Shown here piece after piece: positions 4,826 through 6,019 of a stretch of 6,019 nt of DNA (its first letter is position 1; each line of letters opens with the position of its first letter). The notes under the pieces are model-generated. The model had not been told where the DNA came from and made no database searches. It saw only the letters and a list, made by a program, of their open reading frames with translations. The DNA lies in contig QGUS01000111.1 of NCBI GenBank assembly GCA_003242515.1, forward strand, positions 1 to 6,019. Reading direction: 5' to 3'. Both the position numbers and the translations under genes were made by a program. The stretch comes from Actinomycetota bacterium. Lineage in GTDB: Bacteria > Actinomycetota > Acidimicrobiia > Spongiisociales > ZC4RG35.

Positions 4826-6019
4826 CTACTTGAACCGGCGGCCGCCCTTGAACACGGCGGTCACATTGGCCGGGTCGGACAGGACCGAGATGTCGGCCAG
4901 CGGGTCGCCGGCGACCGTGATCACGTCGGCGTCGAAACCCTCCCTCAACTGACCCGACTTCGGGGCCTGCGGGGCCAGCGTCCCGGGGGCGTTGGCCGTC
5001 CCCGCCCCGATCGCCTGCAGCGGTGTGAGCCCGACCTCGGTGAGCAGCTGCAGCTCCCGGCCGTTCTGGCCCCAGAGGCTCGTGCTCCAGATGTCCGTGC
5101 CGAGGGCGACCTTCACGCCCTTCGACACCGCCAGGGCGATCCCGTTGGCGTGGTACTCGGCCGTCTCGTAGAGCTTCTGCTTGGCGTACTCGGGCATGCC
5201 GCGCCGCTCGCCCTCCCGGGCCAGGTAGTCCACGATGAAGCGGGTGGGGACGAGGATGACGTCGTTCTCCTTCATCGCATCGGCCACCTCCTCGTCCATG
5301 TAGGTGCCGTGCTCGATTGTCCTGACACCGGCCTCGATGGCGGCCATCATCCCCCGCTTGCCGTGGCAGTGGGCGGCGACGACCCGGTCCATGCGGCCCG
5401 CCTCGTCGACGATGGCCTGCAGCTCGTCCCTGGAGAACTGGGGCAGGTGCGGGTCGTCGAGCTGGCTCATCACGCCGCCGGAGGCATGGATCTTGATCAC
5501 CCGTGCGCCCAGCCGGAGCATGCGGCGCACCCCGGCCCTGGCCTCCTCCGGCCCGTCGACGATGTCGTCCTCCCCGAAGTAGCGCACGGTCATGTGCCGG
5601 GCCGTCTCCAGGTCGAGGGCGTGGAAGTCTCCGTGCCCGCCGGTCATGGAGAGGGCGCCGCCGGACGCGTAGACGCTGGGGCCCTCCACGAAGCCCTCGG
5701 CGATCGCCTGTGCCAGGTAGACGCCGAACCCGCCGACCTCGCGGATGCTGGTGAAACCGGCATGGAGGGCCCGGCGGGCGTCGTCGGTGGCCCGCATCGC
5801 ACCCAGCTGGGGGCGGGTGGAGAAGGTCTCCTCGATACCCAGCCCGACGATCCCCATGAAGTGACCATGGCAGTCCCAGAGGCCGGGCATGACCGTGTCG
5901 GCGGCCACGACTTCGGCGCCGGGAGTCTCCGGCGCTCCGGAGGCGGGGCCGGCATATGAGATCCGGGCGTCCTCGAGGATGACGACGCCGTCGTCGATCG
6001 GCTCCCCCCGGCCGGGGAT
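4826..6019 (-). CDS. Metal-dependent amidohydrolase, imidazolonepropionase/prolidase-like (5' partial)
   Basis: A TIM-barrel metal hydrolase cleaving amide or related bonds, of the imidazolonepropionase-like / Xaa-Pro dipeptidase-like group. The GTG at 5908 is internal: the same frame stays open to the right edge and encodes the expected beta-sandwich start (GVVILEDARISYAGP), so at least 398 residues exist and the N-terminus is outside the window. Metal ligands are all present: HxH in MPGLWDCHGHF (codons 5867-5869 and 5861-5863), lysine of VIKIHASGG (5492-5494), histidines of AAHCH (5369-5371 and/or 5363-5365) and TIEHGTYMD (5309-5311), and aspartate of ALGTDIW (5093-5095). The C-terminus returns to the sandwich with LREGFDADVITVAGDPLADI. 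No signal peptide can be judged. The substrate is unknown; relatives act on dipeptides, imidazolonepropionate and organophosphates. It converges on the regulator gene and shows no clear tie to it. Confidence 0.9.
   Translation of the reverse strand: MPGRGEPIDDGVVILEDARISYAGPASGAPETPGAEVVAADTVMPGLWDCHGHFMGIVGLGIEETFSTRPQLGAMRATDDARRALHAGFTSIREVGGFGVYLAQAIAEGFVEGPSVYASGGALSMTGGHGDFHALDLETARHMTVRYFGEDDIVDGPEEARAGVRRMLRLGARVIKIHASGGVMSQLDDPHLPQFSRDELQAIVDEAGRMDRVVAAHCHGKRGMMAAIEAGVRTIEHGTYMDEEVADAMKENDVILVPTRFIVDYLAREGERRGMPEYAKQKLYETAEYHANGIALAVSKGVKVALGTDIWSTSLWGQNGRELQLLTEVGLTPLQAIGAGTANAPGTLAPQAPKSGQLREGFDADVITVAGDPLADISVLSDPANVTAVFKGGRRFK

Noticed and set aside
4837..4846. GGCGGCCGCC palindrome near the end of the amidohydrolase gene as a possible terminator
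   Set aside because: It has no loop and no T-tract, and it encodes conserved C-terminal residues (GGR). It is a plain GC palindrome expected in this composition.
5150..5959. 269-residue open frame on + opposite the amidohydrolase
   Set aside because: It is antisense to a frame holding every metal ligand of the amidohydrolase family, with shadow-like composition and no family motif.

Overview
The window is GC-rich DNA of about 70% G+C, with GTG starts, overlapping stop/start junctions and almost no intergenic space. Together with a PspC-type histidine kinase paired with a LuxR-type regulator, this points to an actinobacterium. The species cannot be named from this sequence. Seven protein-coding genes fill it; two run off the edges. 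No tRNA, rRNA, CRISPR array, insertion sequence or phage gene was seen.

Left block (about 1-1494, + strand): the C-terminal part of a PhnE-type permease of a phosphonate/phosphite/organophosphate ABC transporter. Its stop codon overlaps the GTG start of a Y_phosphatase3-family (MptpB-like) tyrosine/dual-specificity phosphatase. The two look like the end of a phosphorus-acquisition operon whose other genes lie to the left of the window.

Central block (1500-4824): a divergent envelope-stress locus. On the - strand, a PspC/LiaF-like multi-pass membrane protein is followed, with a shared TGATG, by a 77-residue two-helix membrane protein. On the + strand, a PspC-domain sensor histidine kinase overlaps (ATGA) a NarL/LuxR-type response regulator. 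The layout matches the EsrISR three-component system of Corynebacterium glutamicum and, more distantly, LiaFSR of Firmicutes. A membrane inhibitor is transcribed divergently from a kinase/regulator pair. The small extra membrane protein resembles LiaI. The roughly 123-bp region between the divergent genes holds an 8-bp inverted repeat, CCGATTGA on each outgoing strand. It lies 32 and 33 nt from the two first ATG codons and overlaps candidate -35 elements on both sides.

Right block (4826-6019, - strand): most of a metal-dependent amidohydrolase of the imidazolonepropionase/prolidase-like group. All expected metal ligands are present; the extreme N-terminus lies beyond the right edge. It converges on the response regulator with one base between the two stop codons. 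No functional link to the stress locus is evident.
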